Assembly: GCA_002423105.1 (NCBI GenBank)
Contig: DIUT01000068.1
Location: 163-47,750, forward strand
Length of the DNA stretch: 47,588 bases
Direction: 5' to 3'
From: Geobacter sp. UBA6151
GTDB taxonomy: Bacteria > Desulfobacterota > Desulfuromonadia > Geobacterales > Pseudopelobacteraceae
In this document: one piece after another, positions 16,965 through 26,618 of the stretch
Layout of the letters: each line of letters begins with the position of its first letter
How positions within the stretch are numbered: position 1 is the first letter of the stretch
The notes under the pieces: model-generated
What the model saw: the letters and a program-made list of their open reading frames with translations, nothing else
The model's database searches: none
What the model was told of the DNA's origin: nothing
Position numbers and translations under genes: made by a program

Positions 16965-17987
16965 ATGACGCAGAGTTGTTCCGCATGCCTGAAAACGCTG
17001 GTTCTATCCCTGCTGTTGTTGCTGACAGTTGCGGGAGCCGAAGCCGAACCTCTTGAAATCACGCCGTTCCGCACCATCAACAACAATCCTCTGGCCCAGA
17101 TATACGGTTTGCCCGCCGAAACGTCGGCTGTCCTGACCGATTCCGGCAGATGGCACTTCAACCTGACCCAGGATATCGCCAGCATCTACTCCACAAGTGA
17201 CTCCTCCTCAGAGCATATTCTGCTAGATGGCGAACTGTACCGCTGGAACCTGAGCGCCAGATATGGTGTGAGTGACAATCTTGAGTTGGGTCTGGAACTG
17301 CCGTTTATCGTGCAGGGAGGCGGCTTTCTGGACAGCTTCATCATCGACTGGCATAAAACTTTCGGATTACCCCAGGGGGGACGGGACACAGCACCCAAAA
17401 ACCGCTTGCGCTATCAGTACTCAAAAGATGGCAGACAACTGCTGAACGTAACCCGTTCAAGTAGCGGCATTGGTGACATAAGTCTGCTGGCCGGCTACCG
17501 GCTTTTTGAGCAAAAAACAGATCAAGATCTTGATGCCGTTGCCGTGCGTGCCCAGGTAAAGCTGCCAAGCGGCGACACCGGCAACCTGATGGGCAGCGGC
17601 AGTATCGATACGGCCCTGTTTTTGACCGGTTCCATGAACCGCAGCACTGAATGGGGTATGCTGGGAGTTTTCGGCTCAGTAGGAGGTATGGTTTCCAGTG
17701 ACGGTTCCATTCTTGCCGGTCAGCGGGAAAATCTGGCAGCCCTGGGAACCGCCGGACTGGGGTGGGCGCCCGCTTCATGGATCGCCTTCAAGGTACAATG
17801 CAACCTGCACACCCCGCTTTTTAACAGCGGTTTGAGCGAAATCGGCAATAATTCTGCACTGATTACTTTTGGTGGCACATTGAAGCTGCCGGATGGCTAT
17901 CTGCTTGACCTGGGGGTTGGCGAGGATATTGCGGTGGGCACAGCGCCGGATGTGAATTTTCATATGGGGCTGGCCAAGCGATTCTGA
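16965..17987 (+). CDS. DUF3187 family outer-membrane barrel-like protein
   Basis: About 340 residues, starting at the ATG at 16965 with GGAG 8 nt upstream. A signal peptide is visible (TLVLSLLLLLTVAGAEAEP, cleavage after AEA). The mature part begins with FRTINNNPLAQIYGLPA, the usual DUF3187 opening. It continues as alternating amphipathic strands such as WNLSARYGVSDNLELGLELP and ends in an aromatic-terminated strand (VNFHMGLAKRF) suited to BamA recognition. The function is not known. It follows the regulatory-domain gene by 10 nt and precedes gspC. The open frame extends upstream to 16842, but that portion overlaps two real genes. Confidence 0.75.
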   Translation: MTQSCSACLKTLVLSLLLLLTVAGAEAEPLEITPFRTINNNPLAQIYGLPAETSAVLTDSGRWHFNLTQDIASIYSTSDSSSEHILLDGELYRWNLSARYGVSDNLELGLELPFIVQGGGFLDSFIIDWHKTFGLPQGGRDTAPKNRLRYQYSKDGRQLLNVTRSSSGIGDISLLAGYRLFEQKTDQDLDAVAVRAQVKLPSGDTGNLMGSGSIDTALFLTGSMNRSTEWGMLGVFGSVGGMVSSDGSILAGQRENLAALGTAGLGWAPASWIAFKVQCNLHTPLFNSGLSEIGNNSALITFGGTLKLPDGYLLDLGVGEDIAVGTAPDVNFHMGLAKRF

Positions 17988-18024
17988 TCGTCTGGCTAGC
18001 CGCCTGCCGGACGCAAGGCGTTGA

Positions 18025-18951
18025 ATGAAACCTTGTACCGGTTCGATTAATAAGGTATATACGGTATCCACCATGCAACGTAGCGTACTTCCATTTAATA
18101 TCATCCTTGCCGTCCTGATCCTTCTGATATCGGCACGGATCATTGCCGATTTTGCAGCCTACAGACTCGGTTCGTTCACCCCCAAAAAACCAGCAGCATC
18201 GGCAATATCCACGGCATCACACCAGGCAACAGCCCTGAACAGCTATACAGCCATCCTTGAAAAGGGACTATTCGGAGCAGCCACCAAAGGTATACTGACC
18301 CCCATCGCTGCACCAACGGCGCAATCGACAGCCACCGCTCCGGCGGTTGCACAATCGGATCTGGTACTGCTGGGCACTGCCGCCGGTTCTCCACGGCAAA
18401 GCTTTGTACTGATAAAGCGCACCAGCAGCAATGAAGAGCGGGTATTCAAGATGGGAGAACGGGTCTTTGACCTGGGGTTCCTCACCGCAGTGCGCAAGGA
18501 ATCCGCTGATCTGAAATCCGGTACCCAGATAATCACCCTGCGCACCCCCAACGCTCCTGCCGAAGCGCCAAAACCTGCGGCAGCTGCTGCTCCAGGCCAG
18601 CCTGCTCTCGGCGTGATACCTGCAACAGGAAGTGCTGGCGGCATCATTGAACAGCGGGCGCTCAATGCCGCCCTGGATAATATCGGTCAGGCCATGACCG
18701 ATGCCCGACTGCTGCCCAGCGTCAAAGACGGCAAGGTTGAAGGGTTCAAAGTCTCCGAAGTGAAACCCCAGGGAGTTTTTGGTGCCATCGGCCTTAAAAA
18801 CGGTGATGTACTGCAAAAGATCAACGACTACCCCATTGATTCGCCTGAAAAGGCGATTCAATCATTCATGACCCTGAAAGGCCAGACCCGCATCAAGCTG
18901 GATCTGATACGGGATGGCGCTCCAACGTCGCTCTCATATGAAATTCGCTAA
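18025..18951 (+). CDS. gspC: Type II secretion inner-membrane protein GspC with PDZ domain
   Basis: Links the inner-membrane platform to the secretin. About 308 residues. It has a short cytoplasmic N-terminus, one membrane helix (FNIILAVLILLISARIIADF), a homology-region domain (DLVLLGTAAGSPRQSFVLI), an Ala/Pro-rich linker at about 175-205, and a C-terminal PDZ domain (VFGAIGLKNGDVLQKINDYP). The ATG at 18025 has AAGG 6 nt upstream; an internal ATG at 18073 would also keep the helix. It is first in the gsp operon, 15 nt before gspD. Function is assigned from the domain order and position. Confidence 0.88.
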   Translation: MKPCTGSINKVYTVSTMQRSVLPFNIILAVLILLISARIIADFAAYRLGSFTPKKPAASAISTASHQATALNSYTAILEKGLFGAATKGILTPIAAPTAQSTATAPAVAQSDLVLLGTAAGSPRQSFVLIKRTSSNEERVFKMGERVFDLGFLTAVRKESADLKSGTQIITLRTPNAPAEAPKPAAAAAPGQPALGVIPATGSAGGIIEQRALNAALDNIGQAMTDARLLPSVKDGKVEGFKVSEVKPQGVFGAIGLKNGDVLQKINDYPIDSPEKAIQSFMTLKGQTRIKLDLIRDGAPTSLSYEIR

Positions 18952-18966
18952 CCTCCGGAGGTCTGC

Positions 18967-20937
18967 GTGAAACGTTTTCTGATTATCGTATATGCTGCTC
19001 TCATGCTGTCCTCAGCCCTGCAGGTCATGCCGGCGCAGGCGGCAAGCCAGGGAGTGGTTATGAATTTTTCCGATGTGGATATCTCCACCATGGTGAAATT
19101 CATCAGCGAACTGACCGGCAAGAACTTTGTACTTGACGAACGGGTAAAGGGAAAAATATCCATCTTCTCCCCTTCCAAACTGACTATTGACGAGGCGTTC
19201 TCCTTGTTTACCTCAGTGTTGGAACTGAAAGGCTTCACCCTGGTTCAGTCCGGCAAAGTTTACAAGATAGTGCCGCTTACCAGCGCCAAGCAGTCCGGTA
19301 TGCGGCTTATTGAAGGCAGCGAGCGCACACCGGTAAGTGACGCCTTTCTGGCACGAGTCTTCCCCCTTACACAGATTACCTCCCAGGATGCCCTTATTTT
19401 TCTGCAACCGCTGATTTCCAAGGATGGCCATATCGCCTCCTTTGGTCCCGGCAACATGCTGCTGGTGGTTGACGCCGCGTCAAACATCCATAAAATCGCC
19501 GAACTGCTGGCCACCATTGACACTCCCCAGCGTCGTACCGGCGGAGAGCTGATCTACCTGAAACACAGCAGCGCCGATGCAGTTTCAGCAATCCTGCGTG
19601 AGTGGCTGGGGGGCAAGGGAATACGCACCACTCCCGGCGTTGGAACCGGAGCCCAGCAGCCGATCAGCACTGCCGGAGTACAGGTTTTTCCTGACCAGCG
19701 CCTGAACGCCCTGCTGGTTTTCGGCTCCGAGCAGGACAAAAAAGAGATCCGCAGTCTGGTGGGACAACTGGATATAGAGCCGCCCAGTGCCAGCAGCAAG
19801 GTTAACGTCTACTATCTGGAACATACTGACGCCACGGAAATGGCCAAGGTACTGGACGGCGTGGTAAAAGGGATTACCGCCCAGGTGGCGGCCCAGCCCG
19901 GCGCCGTTACCCCGCAAGCCTCTCCCTTTGACAGCGGCAAGATCACCGTTACCCCGGACAAGGCCAGCAACTCGCTGGTTATCATGGCCTCCCCCACCGA
20001 TTACAACAACCTGATGCAGGTGATCAAGAAGCTGGACCGGCGCAGCAAACAGGTCTTCGTCCAGGTGCTGATTGCCGAGATTTCTCCGGAAAAATCCCGC
20101 TCATTCGGTGTCCAGGCAGGCGCCGTTGCCGCCGGAGCGCTGGGTAAATATTTGCAAGGCGGCGGTCTCTACGATCCGTTCGGCACCTTTGGCAAGATTC
20201 TTGGGGATTCCTCCAGCACCGGCTCATCCGGAATCGGCACCTTGATTCAGGACAAACTGAAGGATTCAACACGACCGGTAACCGGCGTGGCCCTGATCCA
20301 GGCTCTTGAGAACAACGGCATGTTGAACATCCTCTCAACACCCAACATCCTGACCACGGACAACAAGGAAGCCGAAATTAATGTAGGCGAGAACGTGCCG
20401 TTCAAAGGGGCCAGCACCCAGAGCACCTTTGGCGCCACCGAATCGGTGGAGCGCAAGGATATCGGCATCAACCTGAAGATCAAGCCGCAGGTCAGCGAAG
20501 GCGATTATATCCGCATGGATCTCTATCAGGAGATATCAGCAGTCAAAAACGACAAGGGACAGGCCATCGACCTGGTGACCACCAAGCGTTCGGCCAAGAC
20601 CAGCGTGGTGGTAAAGGACAAGGAGACCATCGTCATCGGCGGCCTGATCCAGGACACTGAGGATACCACCATCAGCAAGGTGCCGTTCCTGGGCGATATT
20701 CCCGGCTTGGGCTGGCTCTTCAAAACCAGTTCAAAAACACGTAAGAAAACCAACCTGATTATCCTGCTGACCCCAAAGATCGTCAGAGATGCAGCAGATC
20801 TCAACACCATCTCCGGAGAGCAGCGGGTACTGTTTGGTGACGCGGCAAAAGATCTTGGACCGGTGGATGCACAAAAGATAATTACCGGCACAGGGGCCAC
20901 GTCCACCGTTGCTCCAAAAGAAACGAACGGCAAATGA
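18967..20937 (+). CDS. gspD: Type II secretion secretin GspD
   Basis: Forms the outer-membrane channel. 656 residues. It starts at GTG with GGAGG upstream, then a signal peptide (LIIVYAALMLSSALQVMPAQA). N0 follows (FSDVDISTMVKFISELTGKN), then several N1-N3 KH-like repeats (for example VYYLEHTDATEMAKVLDGVV). The secretin core includes PVTGVALIQALENNGMLNIL, the VGENVPF motif, and VVKDKETIVIGGLIQD near the C-terminus. A Gly/Ser-rich loop (GDSSSTGSSGIG) replaces part of the inner gate region. The stop overlaps gspE by 4 nt. No pilotin-binding S-domain is obvious. Confidence 0.96.
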   Translation: MKRFLIIVYAALMLSSALQVMPAQAASQGVVMNFSDVDISTMVKFISELTGKNFVLDERVKGKISIFSPSKLTIDEAFSLFTSVLELKGFTLVQSGKVYKIVPLTSAKQSGMRLIEGSERTPVSDAFLARVFPLTQITSQDALIFLQPLISKDGHIASFGPGNMLLVVDAASNIHKIAELLATIDTPQRRTGGELIYLKHSSADAVSAILREWLGGKGIRTTPGVGTGAQQPISTAGVQVFPDQRLNALLVFGSEQDKKEIRSLVGQLDIEPPSASSKVNVYYLEHTDATEMAKVLDGVVKGITAQVAAQPGAVTPQASPFDSGKITVTPDKASNSLVIMASPTDYNNLMQVIKKLDRRSKQVFVQVLIAEISPEKSRSFGVQAGAVAAGALGKYLQGGGLYDPFGTFGKILGDSSSTGSSGIGTLIQDKLKDSTRPVTGVALIQALENNGMLNILSTPNILTTDNKEAEINVGENVPFKGASTQSTFGATESVERKDIGINLKIKPQVSEGDYIRMDLYQEISAVKNDKGQAIDLVTTKRSAKTSVVVKDKETIVIGGLIQDTEDTTISKVPFLGDIPGLGWLFKTSSKTRKKTNLIILLTPKIVRDAADLNTISGEQRVLFGDAAKDLGPVDAQKIITGTGATSTVAPKETNGK

Positions 20938-22499
20938 GTGCCGGTCAGAGTGCTGATGAACTGAAAACGGTCGCGGACCGTCTGGGACTGCCCTTTGTGG
21001 AGCAGATCGACGATAATCTGGCCGATGCGTCGCTCCTGTCGCGTCTACCGCTGGTCTTTGCCCGTTCCCGTTGTCTTCTTCCGTTGTATGAGCAGGAGGG
21101 AAAACTGGTCCTGGCGCTGGGCAATCCGCTGGATCTGCTTGCCCAGGACGAGGTGGCACAGCTCTACAGTCTACCGATATCCGGCATTGTGGCCCCAAAA
21201 GATGAGGTATTGGGGGCGATCAACCGCCTTTACACCCGCACCGCCGGGTCGGCCCGTGAGGTGGTGGAAAATCTGGTGGCTGACGATCTGTCAACCATAG
21301 CCACAGAATTGGCCCATCCCAAGGATCTGCTGGACCTGACCGATGAGGCCCCGGTGATCCGGCTTTTGAACGCCATTCTTTTTCAGGCCGTAAAAGAGCG
21401 GGCCAGCGACATCCATATCGAACCCTACGAACGGACCCTGGAGGTCCGTTTCAGAATTGACGGTATCCTGCACCTTAAGCTGGAACCACCCAAGATGTTG
21501 CAGGATGCGCTGACCTCACGGGTCAAGATCATGGCATCGCTCAATATTGCTGAAAAGCGCCTTCCCCAGGACGGTCGTTTCAAGGTGCTGGTGGCCGGTC
21601 ATGAGGTGGATATTCGGGTCTCCCTGGTGCCCACCTTCTTTGGTGAGCGTACGGTGCTGCGTCTGCTGGATCGCAAGCAGGGAGTACGTTCCTTGAGTGA
21701 AATCGGTTTTTCCCCCCGTGACGTGACCGTCATGGAACGCTTGATTGCACGGACCAGCGGTATCATCCTGGTCACCGGCCCCACCGGCAGCGGCAAGACC
21801 ACCACCCTCTACGCCGCCCTCTCCCGTTTGAACCGCCAGGAACGTAACATCATCACCATTGAAGACCCCATCGAGTACCAACTGTCCGGTGTTGGCCAGA
21901 TTCAGGTAAACTCACGCATTGACCTCACCTTTGCCGCAGGCTTGCGTTCCATACTGCGTCAGGATCCGGACATCATCATGGTTGGCGAGATTCGTGATGC
22001 GGAAACCGCGGAGATCGCCATGCAAGCGTCACTCACCGGTCACCTGGTGCTCTCCACCCTGCACACCAACGACGCGGCAACCGCCATCACCCGCTTGATC
22101 GACATGGGCATCGAACCGTTCATGGTGGCCTCATCACTGGCCGGTATTCTGGCCCAGCGTCTGGTGCGGACCATCTGTCCCCACTGCCGCGAAGCCTACC
22201 ACAACGAACAACCGATTCCCGGACTGCCGGATACCCTCTATCGCGGTAAAGGCTGCGATCAATGCTATGGCCAGGGTACCATGGGCAGAACCGGCATCTA
22301 CGAACTGTTGCCGATTGATGCTGAATTATGCGGCATGATCACCCGCCGCACCACATCCGGCGAAATCAAGGAGTACGCGATCCGTAAAGGAATGAAAACC
22401 ATCCGCGACGATGGCATGGCCAAGGTGGCTGCCGGTATCACTACACTGGAGGAGGTTCTGCGGGTAACGCAGGAAGAGTATGCCGATCTTTCGGTATAA
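20934..22499 (+). CDS. gspE: Type II secretion ATPase GspE
   Basis: Cytoplasmic motor for pseudopilus assembly. 521 residues. It has an N1E domain (LPFVEQIDDNLADASLLSRL), N2E, then Walker A GPTGSGKTTTLYAAL near residue 282, Asp box TIEDPIEYQL, Walker B IIMVGEIRDAETAEIA and His box GHLVLSTLHTNDAA. A zinc module (CPHC, then CDQC in GKGCDQCYGQGTMGRTG) is intact. It overlaps gspD by 4 nt and gspF by 20 nt. It is distinguished from PilB at 8228-9934 by operon context and by its different N-terminal domain. Confidence 0.96.
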   Translation: MSAGQSADELKTVADRLGLPFVEQIDDNLADASLLSRLPLVFARSRCLLPLYEQEGKLVLALGNPLDLLAQDEVAQLYSLPISGIVAPKDEVLGAINRLYTRTAGSAREVVENLVADDLSTIATELAHPKDLLDLTDEAPVIRLLNAILFQAVKERASDIHIEPYERTLEVRFRIDGILHLKLEPPKMLQDALTSRVKIMASLNIAEKRLPQDGRFKVLVAGHEVDIRVSLVPTFFGERTVLRLLDRKQGVRSLSEIGFSPRDVTVMERLIARTSGIILVTGPTGSGKTTTLYAALSRLNRQERNIITIEDPIEYQLSGVGQIQVNSRIDLTFAAGLRSILRQDPDIIMVGEIRDAETAEIAMQASLTGHLVLSTLHTNDAATAITRLIDMGIEPFMVASSLAGILAQRLVRTICPHCREAYHNEQPIPGLPDTLYRGKGCDQCYGQGTMGRTGIYELLPIDAELCGMITRRTTSGEIKEYAIRKGMKTIRDDGMAKVAAGITTLEEVLRVTQEEYADLSV

Positions 22500-23691
22500 G
22501 GGATACCGCGCAGATGGCCGGGAACTCTCCGGTTCAGTTGAGGCAGACTCGCTGCGGGGCGCACGGGAATTGCTGCGGCAGCAGCAGATCATCCCCTCGG
22601 AACTGGCCCAGGAAGAATCCGATGCGCCGCAGGGCAGGTTACGTCTGTGGCAGCGCGGGATACCGGTGGCGGCGCTGGCTCTTTTCACCCGCAGACTTGC
22701 CACCCTGACAGCAGCCTCAGTACCGATACACGAGGCATTGTCGGCTCTGTATCAGCAGGAACGCCATGAACAGCTGCGGGCAGTGCTGAGCAGGATACGG
22801 GAGCGTTTGGCCGAAGGTTCTCCGTTGGCGCGGGCCATGGCCGACGAACCGCAGGTTTTTGACCCCGGCTATATCGCCATGGTCTCTGCCGGTGAGGCCG
22901 GAGGCGCCCTTGACCGGATTCTGCAACGGCTGGCTGATTTCAAGGAACGTCAGGAAGAGGTGCGGCGCACCGTCAGCTCCGCCCTGGCCTATCCGATACT
23001 GATGGCTTTTGTGGGCAGCGGCGTCATGATCTTTCTGCTGACCTTCGTCATTCCCAAGATCACCGGCGTTTTTGCCGACAATAAGGCCACCCTGCCCTTC
23101 CTGACCATAGCGCTGCTCACCGTCAGCTCATTGTTGCGCAAAGGCTGGTGGCTGCTGCCCATACTCGGCGCCGGCGTTGTTTTCGGCTATCGCCGTCTGG
23201 CGCTCCGCCCATCGTTTCTGGCTGCCCGCGACCGCTGGCTGCTTCGCCTTCCCATTGTCGGAAAACTGTTGCAGACCCTGGCGTTAGCACGATTTTCCCG
23301 CGTGCTTGGCCTGCTGCTGGGAAGTGGTGTGCCACTCTTGCGCAGCCTCGATATCAGCTCTGAAGCAGTGGTGAACCGCAGCTACCGTCAGGTGCTTGAT
23401 GAAGCCCGCATAACTGTTTCTGAAGGCGGCAGCCTCTCCGCCACCCTGGAACGCTCTCCCCTGTTTCCGCCGCTGCTCACCCACCTGATTTCCGTTGGCG
23501 AACGAAGCGGCACCCTTGAGGAGAGCCTTGAAACAGCGGGCCGCAGTTTTGAGCGGGAGTTTGAAGCCAGCACCAGCCGTGTCATGGGACTTCTGGAACC
23601 GCTGCTGGTACTGGCCATGGGTCTGATGGTCGGACTGGTGGTGGTTGCGGTACTACTTCCGATCTTTGAACTGAACCAGCTCATACGATGA
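22480..23691 (+). CDS. gspF: Type II secretion platform protein GspF
   Basis: 403 residues, full length for the family. It has two homologous cytoplasmic domains with FTRRLATLTAASVPIHEAL and FSRVLGLLLGSGVPLLRSL starts. The G-E-x-G segments are SAGEAGGALD and SVGERSGTLE. Three membrane helices are visible, the last being LVLAMGLMVGLVVVAVLLPI. It anchors GspE and GspL and guides pseudopilin insertion. The first 20 nt lie within the end of gspE. Its stop is followed by a short C-rich gap before gspG. Confidence 0.95.
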   Translation: MPIFRYKGYRADGRELSGSVEADSLRGARELLRQQQIIPSELAQEESDAPQGRLRLWQRGIPVAALALFTRRLATLTAASVPIHEALSALYQQERHEQLRAVLSRIRERLAEGSPLARAMADEPQVFDPGYIAMVSAGEAGGALDRILQRLADFKERQEEVRRTVSSALAYPILMAFVGSGVMIFLLTFVIPKITGVFADNKATLPFLTIALLTVSSLLRKGWWLLPILGAGVVFGYRRLALRPSFLAARDRWLLRLPIVGKLLQTLALARFSRVLGLLLGSGVPLLRSLDISSEAVVNRSYRQVLDEARITVSEGGSLSATLERSPLFPPLLTHLISVGERSGTLEESLETAGRSFEREFEASTSRVMGLLEPLLVLAMGLMVGLVVVAVLLPIFELNQLIR

Positions 23692-23750
23692 CAGTATTTC
23701 TGGCCCCCGGCCCCTGGACCCTGGCCCCTATATTTCAGGAGGAAAACAAT
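23692..23750. repeat. Short C-rich quasi-repeat between gspF and gspG
   Basis: The 59-nt gap contains three staggered copies of a TGGCCCC / GGCCCCTGG-like unit just before the AGGAGG ribosome site of gspG. It is the only gap of this kind inside the gsp operon. It looks like a decayed low-complexity insertion; no function is evident. Confidence 0.35.
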
Positions 23751-24194
23751 ATGCAACATCGCTTCAACAACCGCAAAGGCTTCACCCTGATCGAAATCAT
23801 GGTGGTCATCGTTATTCTGGCCATGCTGGCAGCCCTGGTGGGACCAAAGATCATCGGGCGCTCCGATGATGCAAAACTGGCGGATGCCAAACTACAGATC
23901 CGCAATCTGGAAACCGCCCTGAAACTGTACAAGCTTGATAACGGCATCTATCCCAGCACCGAACAGAGCCTGGAATCCCTGTTTACCAAACCGACTGTCG
24001 GGCAGATCCCCCGCAACTACCGTCAGGAAGGATATCTGGAGGGCAAAAAACTGCCCAAGGATCCCTGGGGTGGCGACTACATCTATCTGGCTCCCGGCGA
24101 GCATGGCGATTACGATCTTTGTTCTCTGGGTACCGACGGAGTCAAGGGCGGTGAGGGTAAAGGCGCCGATATCTGCAACTGGAACATCCAGTAG
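23751..24194 (+). CDS. gspG: Major pseudopilin GspG
   Basis: About 147 residues. A prepilin leader with cleavage at RKG/FTLIEIMVV and Glu at mature position 5 is followed by a hydrophobic helix. The C-terminal calcium-binding region is typical (DLCSLGTDGVKGGEGKGADI). It is the main subunit of the secretion pseudopilus and is processed by a prepilin peptidase not encoded here. It starts at ATG 23751 with AGGAGG upstream; the open frame extends into gspF but lacks support. gspH begins 1 nt after the stop. Confidence 0.95.
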   Translation: MQHRFNNRKGFTLIEIMVVIVILAMLAALVGPKIIGRSDDAKLADAKLQIRNLETALKLYKLDNGIYPSTEQSLESLFTKPTVGQIPRNYRQEGYLEGKKLPKDPWGGDYIYLAPGEHGDYDLCSLGTDGVKGGEGKGADICNWNIQ

Positions 24195-24195
24195 C

Positions 24196-24708
24196 GTGAA
24201 CCGGCGCTACCACCCTGGCGGTTTTACCCTGCTGGAACTGGTGGTTGTGCTGGCCCTGCTGGCGCTTGCGGCGGCGCTTGTTGTGCCCCGGCTACCTTCC
24301 ATGCAGGAATCCAGACTACGCGCTTCGGCCCGCCAGCTTTCAGCACAACTGCGCTATCTTGACGAACGTGCCGTAGCTGGAAAAATTCCTTATCGCCTGC
24401 GAGTCAATCTGGACGAGCAGAAGATCGATGTGGTGCGAAAAAACGCTATCGGCGAGGAAGTGCTGCCCGAGGACCCCTTCCTGCTGCGTTCCCCTTTGCA
24501 GGAAGGGATTATCGTACGTGATCTGCGGACCGAACGGTTGGGAACCATTTCAAGCGGGACGGTCAGCATCAGCTACGGTCCGGGCGGACTTTCGGAATCG
24601 CTGCTGATTCATCTGGCCATTCCCGGCGGTTCAAACATTACCGTGCAGGCGCTGCCGGTCAGTGGCATTGTCAGAATCGCTGAGGGATATCTGGAGGAGA
24701 TTCGATGA
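24196..24708 (+). CDS. gspH: Minor pseudopilin GspH
   Basis: About 170 residues, starting at GTG 24196 one nt after gspG. The leader is cleaved at HPGG/FTLLELVVV, followed by a hydrophobic helix rich in Ala/Leu. The globular C-terminal part (QLSAQLRYLDERAVAGKIPY and GTVSISYGPGGLSES) fits the GspH family. Minor pseudopilins prime pseudopilus assembly. The last codons overlap the gspI start by 4 nt. Identity as GspH rests on order and size more than on specific residues. Confidence 0.85.
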   Translation: MNRRYHPGGFTLLELVVVLALLALAAALVVPRLPSMQESRLRASARQLSAQLRYLDERAVAGKIPYRLRVNLDEQKIDVVRKNAIGEEVLPEDPFLLRSPLQEGIIVRDLRTERLGTISSGTVSISYGPGGLSESLLIHLAIPGGSNITVQALPVSGIVRIAEGYLEEIR

Positions 24709-25058
24709 AGCGGTCATCGAGCCCAAGGGGATTCACCCTGCTGGAAGTTCTGGTGGCCTTGGCGCTTCTGGCAGGATCAATAACCACATTGGTGGTTTCA
24801 TTCAACTACCACCTTTCCGTTTCGCTCAAGGACAAGGAAGAAACAACCGCCCTGCTGCTGGGACGGGCATTGCTGGATGAACCGACTTTTCTGGGCAGTT
24901 CGGCCTCGGAAGGCACCTTTGCCCCGGATTATCCGGACACCACCTGGACGCGCCGGACGACACCCGCGCAGTTTCCGGGATTACAGCGCTATGTGCTGAC
25001 GATTTCATGGCAACAGGAAAAGCGTTCCCTGTCCCTGGTGACCTATGGCCGCCCATAA
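24705..25058 (+). CDS. gspI: Minor pseudopilin GspI
   Basis: 117 residues, the shortest pseudopilin here, as expected for GspI. The leader is SSSPRG/FTLLEVLVALALL with Glu5. The C-terminal ISWQQEKRSLSLVTY strand is characteristic. In the known system GspI forms the tip complex with GspJ and GspK. It overlaps gspH by 4 nt and gspJ by 14 nt. Confidence 0.88.
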   Translation: MKRSSSPRGFTLLEVLVALALLAGSITTLVVSFNYHLSVSLKDKEETTALLLGRALLDEPTFLGSSASEGTFAPDYPDTTWTRRTTPAQFPGLQRYVLTISWQQEKRSLSLVTYGRP

Positions 25059-25656
25059 ACGGCGTAACGGGTTCACCCTGCTTGAACTGCTGGTGGCGCT
25101 TGCCATAGCCAGCCTGATTATTGTTGCGGCATATGGCACATTTTTCTCGCTGAATCGTGCGCAACAGGTTGCGGGCAATGACATGGCGCAACGGCGCTCG
25201 CAACGGGCTCTGCTTGATCTGCTGCGGCGTGAACTGTCGTCAATTCTTTTCCGCGCCAATGACAAACAGCTCCGTTTTCTGGTTGAAGACCGTGATGTTT
25301 TCGGCAAGCCTGCATCAAGCTTGAGCTTCGCCTCCATAGCACCGCCTCTGGAGGGCGCGGTATCCGACCAGACTGTGCTCCGCTATCAGACTCTGGAGTC
25401 CGGAGAACGGCTGGTGCTTACCCGTAGCGCCAAGGACTATTTTCTGGATGAGAAGGAGCGGACCACCTATCCGGTACTGGAAGAACTGGACGGTTTTCTG
25501 GTTGAATGTTATGACGGCTCAAAATGGCTGAAAAACTGGGACACAGCTCTGACGCCAATGCTACCAAAGGCCATACGCATCACCTTCACCATATATGACA
25601 ATGGTCGCGCCGTTTCACACCGGATTACCGCAACACCCAAGGTGACAGGGCAATGA
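25045..25656 (+). CDS. gspJ: Minor pseudopilin GspJ
   Basis: 203 residues. The leader is RRNG/FTLLELLVALAIASL with Glu5, then a long helix with RSQRALLDLLRREL. The rest is mixed strands ending in HRITATPKVTG. The size is right for GspJ, part of the tip trimer with GspI and GspK. The first 14 nt lie in gspI and the last 4 nt overlap gspK. Assignment is by leader, length and operon position. Confidence 0.88.
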   Translation: MAAHKRRNGFTLLELLVALAIASLIIVAAYGTFFSLNRAQQVAGNDMAQRRSQRALLDLLRRELSSILFRANDKQLRFLVEDRDVFGKPASSLSFASIAPPLEGAVSDQTVLRYQTLESGERLVLTRSAKDYFLDEKERTTYPVLEELDGFLVECYDGSKWLKNWDTALTPMLPKAIRITFTIYDNGRAVSHRITATPKVTGQ

Positions 25657-26582
25657 GAACACACAACGGGTTTGCCCTGGTAATCGTGCTGGTGGTGATC
25701 GCGCTACTGACCGGTGTGACCGTGCTTTTTATCAATGAGGTTTACCTTGAAGCGGGATCAAACCGCCACGCCGTAGACAGCGCCCAGGGCAGTCTGTTTG
25801 CCGAAGGAGGGGTTAAGGGAGCCTTGGAGTTGCTGAACTACAGCCTGGGCAGCAAACCGTACAACTCGCTGAACGATCCATGGGCCAAGCCGATTGTGCT
25901 GGACGAAGAACGGGGGCTGCTGCGGATTGCCATAACCGATGAAAGCAGCAAGCTGAACCTGAACATGGTTGCGCTACCCAACGGCACGCCGAACGAAGCG
26001 TATGACGGCATGGCGCGCCGCCTGCTGCAACAGCAGAAACTTTCGGCTGATCTGGTGGATGCCCTGGCTGACTGGATCGATCAAGGCGATACTCCCAATC
26101 CCGGCGGCGCCGAAGCCGAGTGGTATCTGGCACAAAAACAGCCGTACCGGCCACGTAACGGGTATCTGCTGACCCTTGAAGAACTGGCCAAAATCAAGGG
26201 GTTTGCCGGTGAGCCGCTGGAGAAGCTGCGCCCGTTCATTACCGTGTACAGTGATGCTCCTGCCGGAGCCCCTGCGGCACCGGTGAATATCAACACTGCG
26301 CCACGGGAAGTGCTCGCCGTACTTGATGAGCGGATGAGTCTTTCGCTGGCGGACCGGATCATTGAACACCGTAAGACAACGCCGTTCAGCAACCCTGCCG
26401 ACCTGATCCAGGTAGCAGGCATGCAGAGTATCGCGCCATCGTTGCTGACCAACATCAGCACCAAAGGAACGGTGTACCGCATAGCCGCCGAGGCCACCGT
26501 CAACGGAACCATTCGCACCATTGAAGCTGTTGCCCGTCTGGGCATTGGAAAGCCGGTCATTCTGTACTGGCGTGAATATTGA
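25653..26582 (+). CDS. gspK: Pseudopilus tip protein GspK
   Basis: 309 residues. The leader reads RTHNG/FALVIVLVVIALLTG. As typical for GspK, the usual Glu5 is absent. The alpha-domain includes LSADLVDALADWIDQGDTP and the GYLLTLEELAKIKGF helix-hairpin-helix-like region. A second part contains VNINTAPREVLAVLDE. It caps the pseudopilus. The next gene, gspL, begins 37 nt after the stop, the largest gap since gspG. Confidence 0.92.
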   Translation: MRTHNGFALVIVLVVIALLTGVTVLFINEVYLEAGSNRHAVDSAQGSLFAEGGVKGALELLNYSLGSKPYNSLNDPWAKPIVLDEERGLLRIAITDESSKLNLNMVALPNGTPNEAYDGMARRLLQQQKLSADLVDALADWIDQGDTPNPGGAEAEWYLAQKQPYRPRNGYLLTLEELAKIKGFAGEPLEKLRPFITVYSDAPAGAPAAPVNINTAPREVLAVLDERMSLSLADRIIEHRKTTPFSNPADLIQVAGMQSIAPSLLTNISTKGTVYRIAAEATVNGTIRTIEAVARLGIGKPVILYWREY

Positions 26583-26618
26583 CCGCATGCCACTACGTGC
26601 CATGGAGAAGCAAAAACC

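Noticed and set aside
18042..18072. Promoter for gspC (TTGTAC-N17-TATATA)
   Set aside because: The -35 is poor and the start would fall inside or almost at the gspC coding region; not convincing as the operon promoter.
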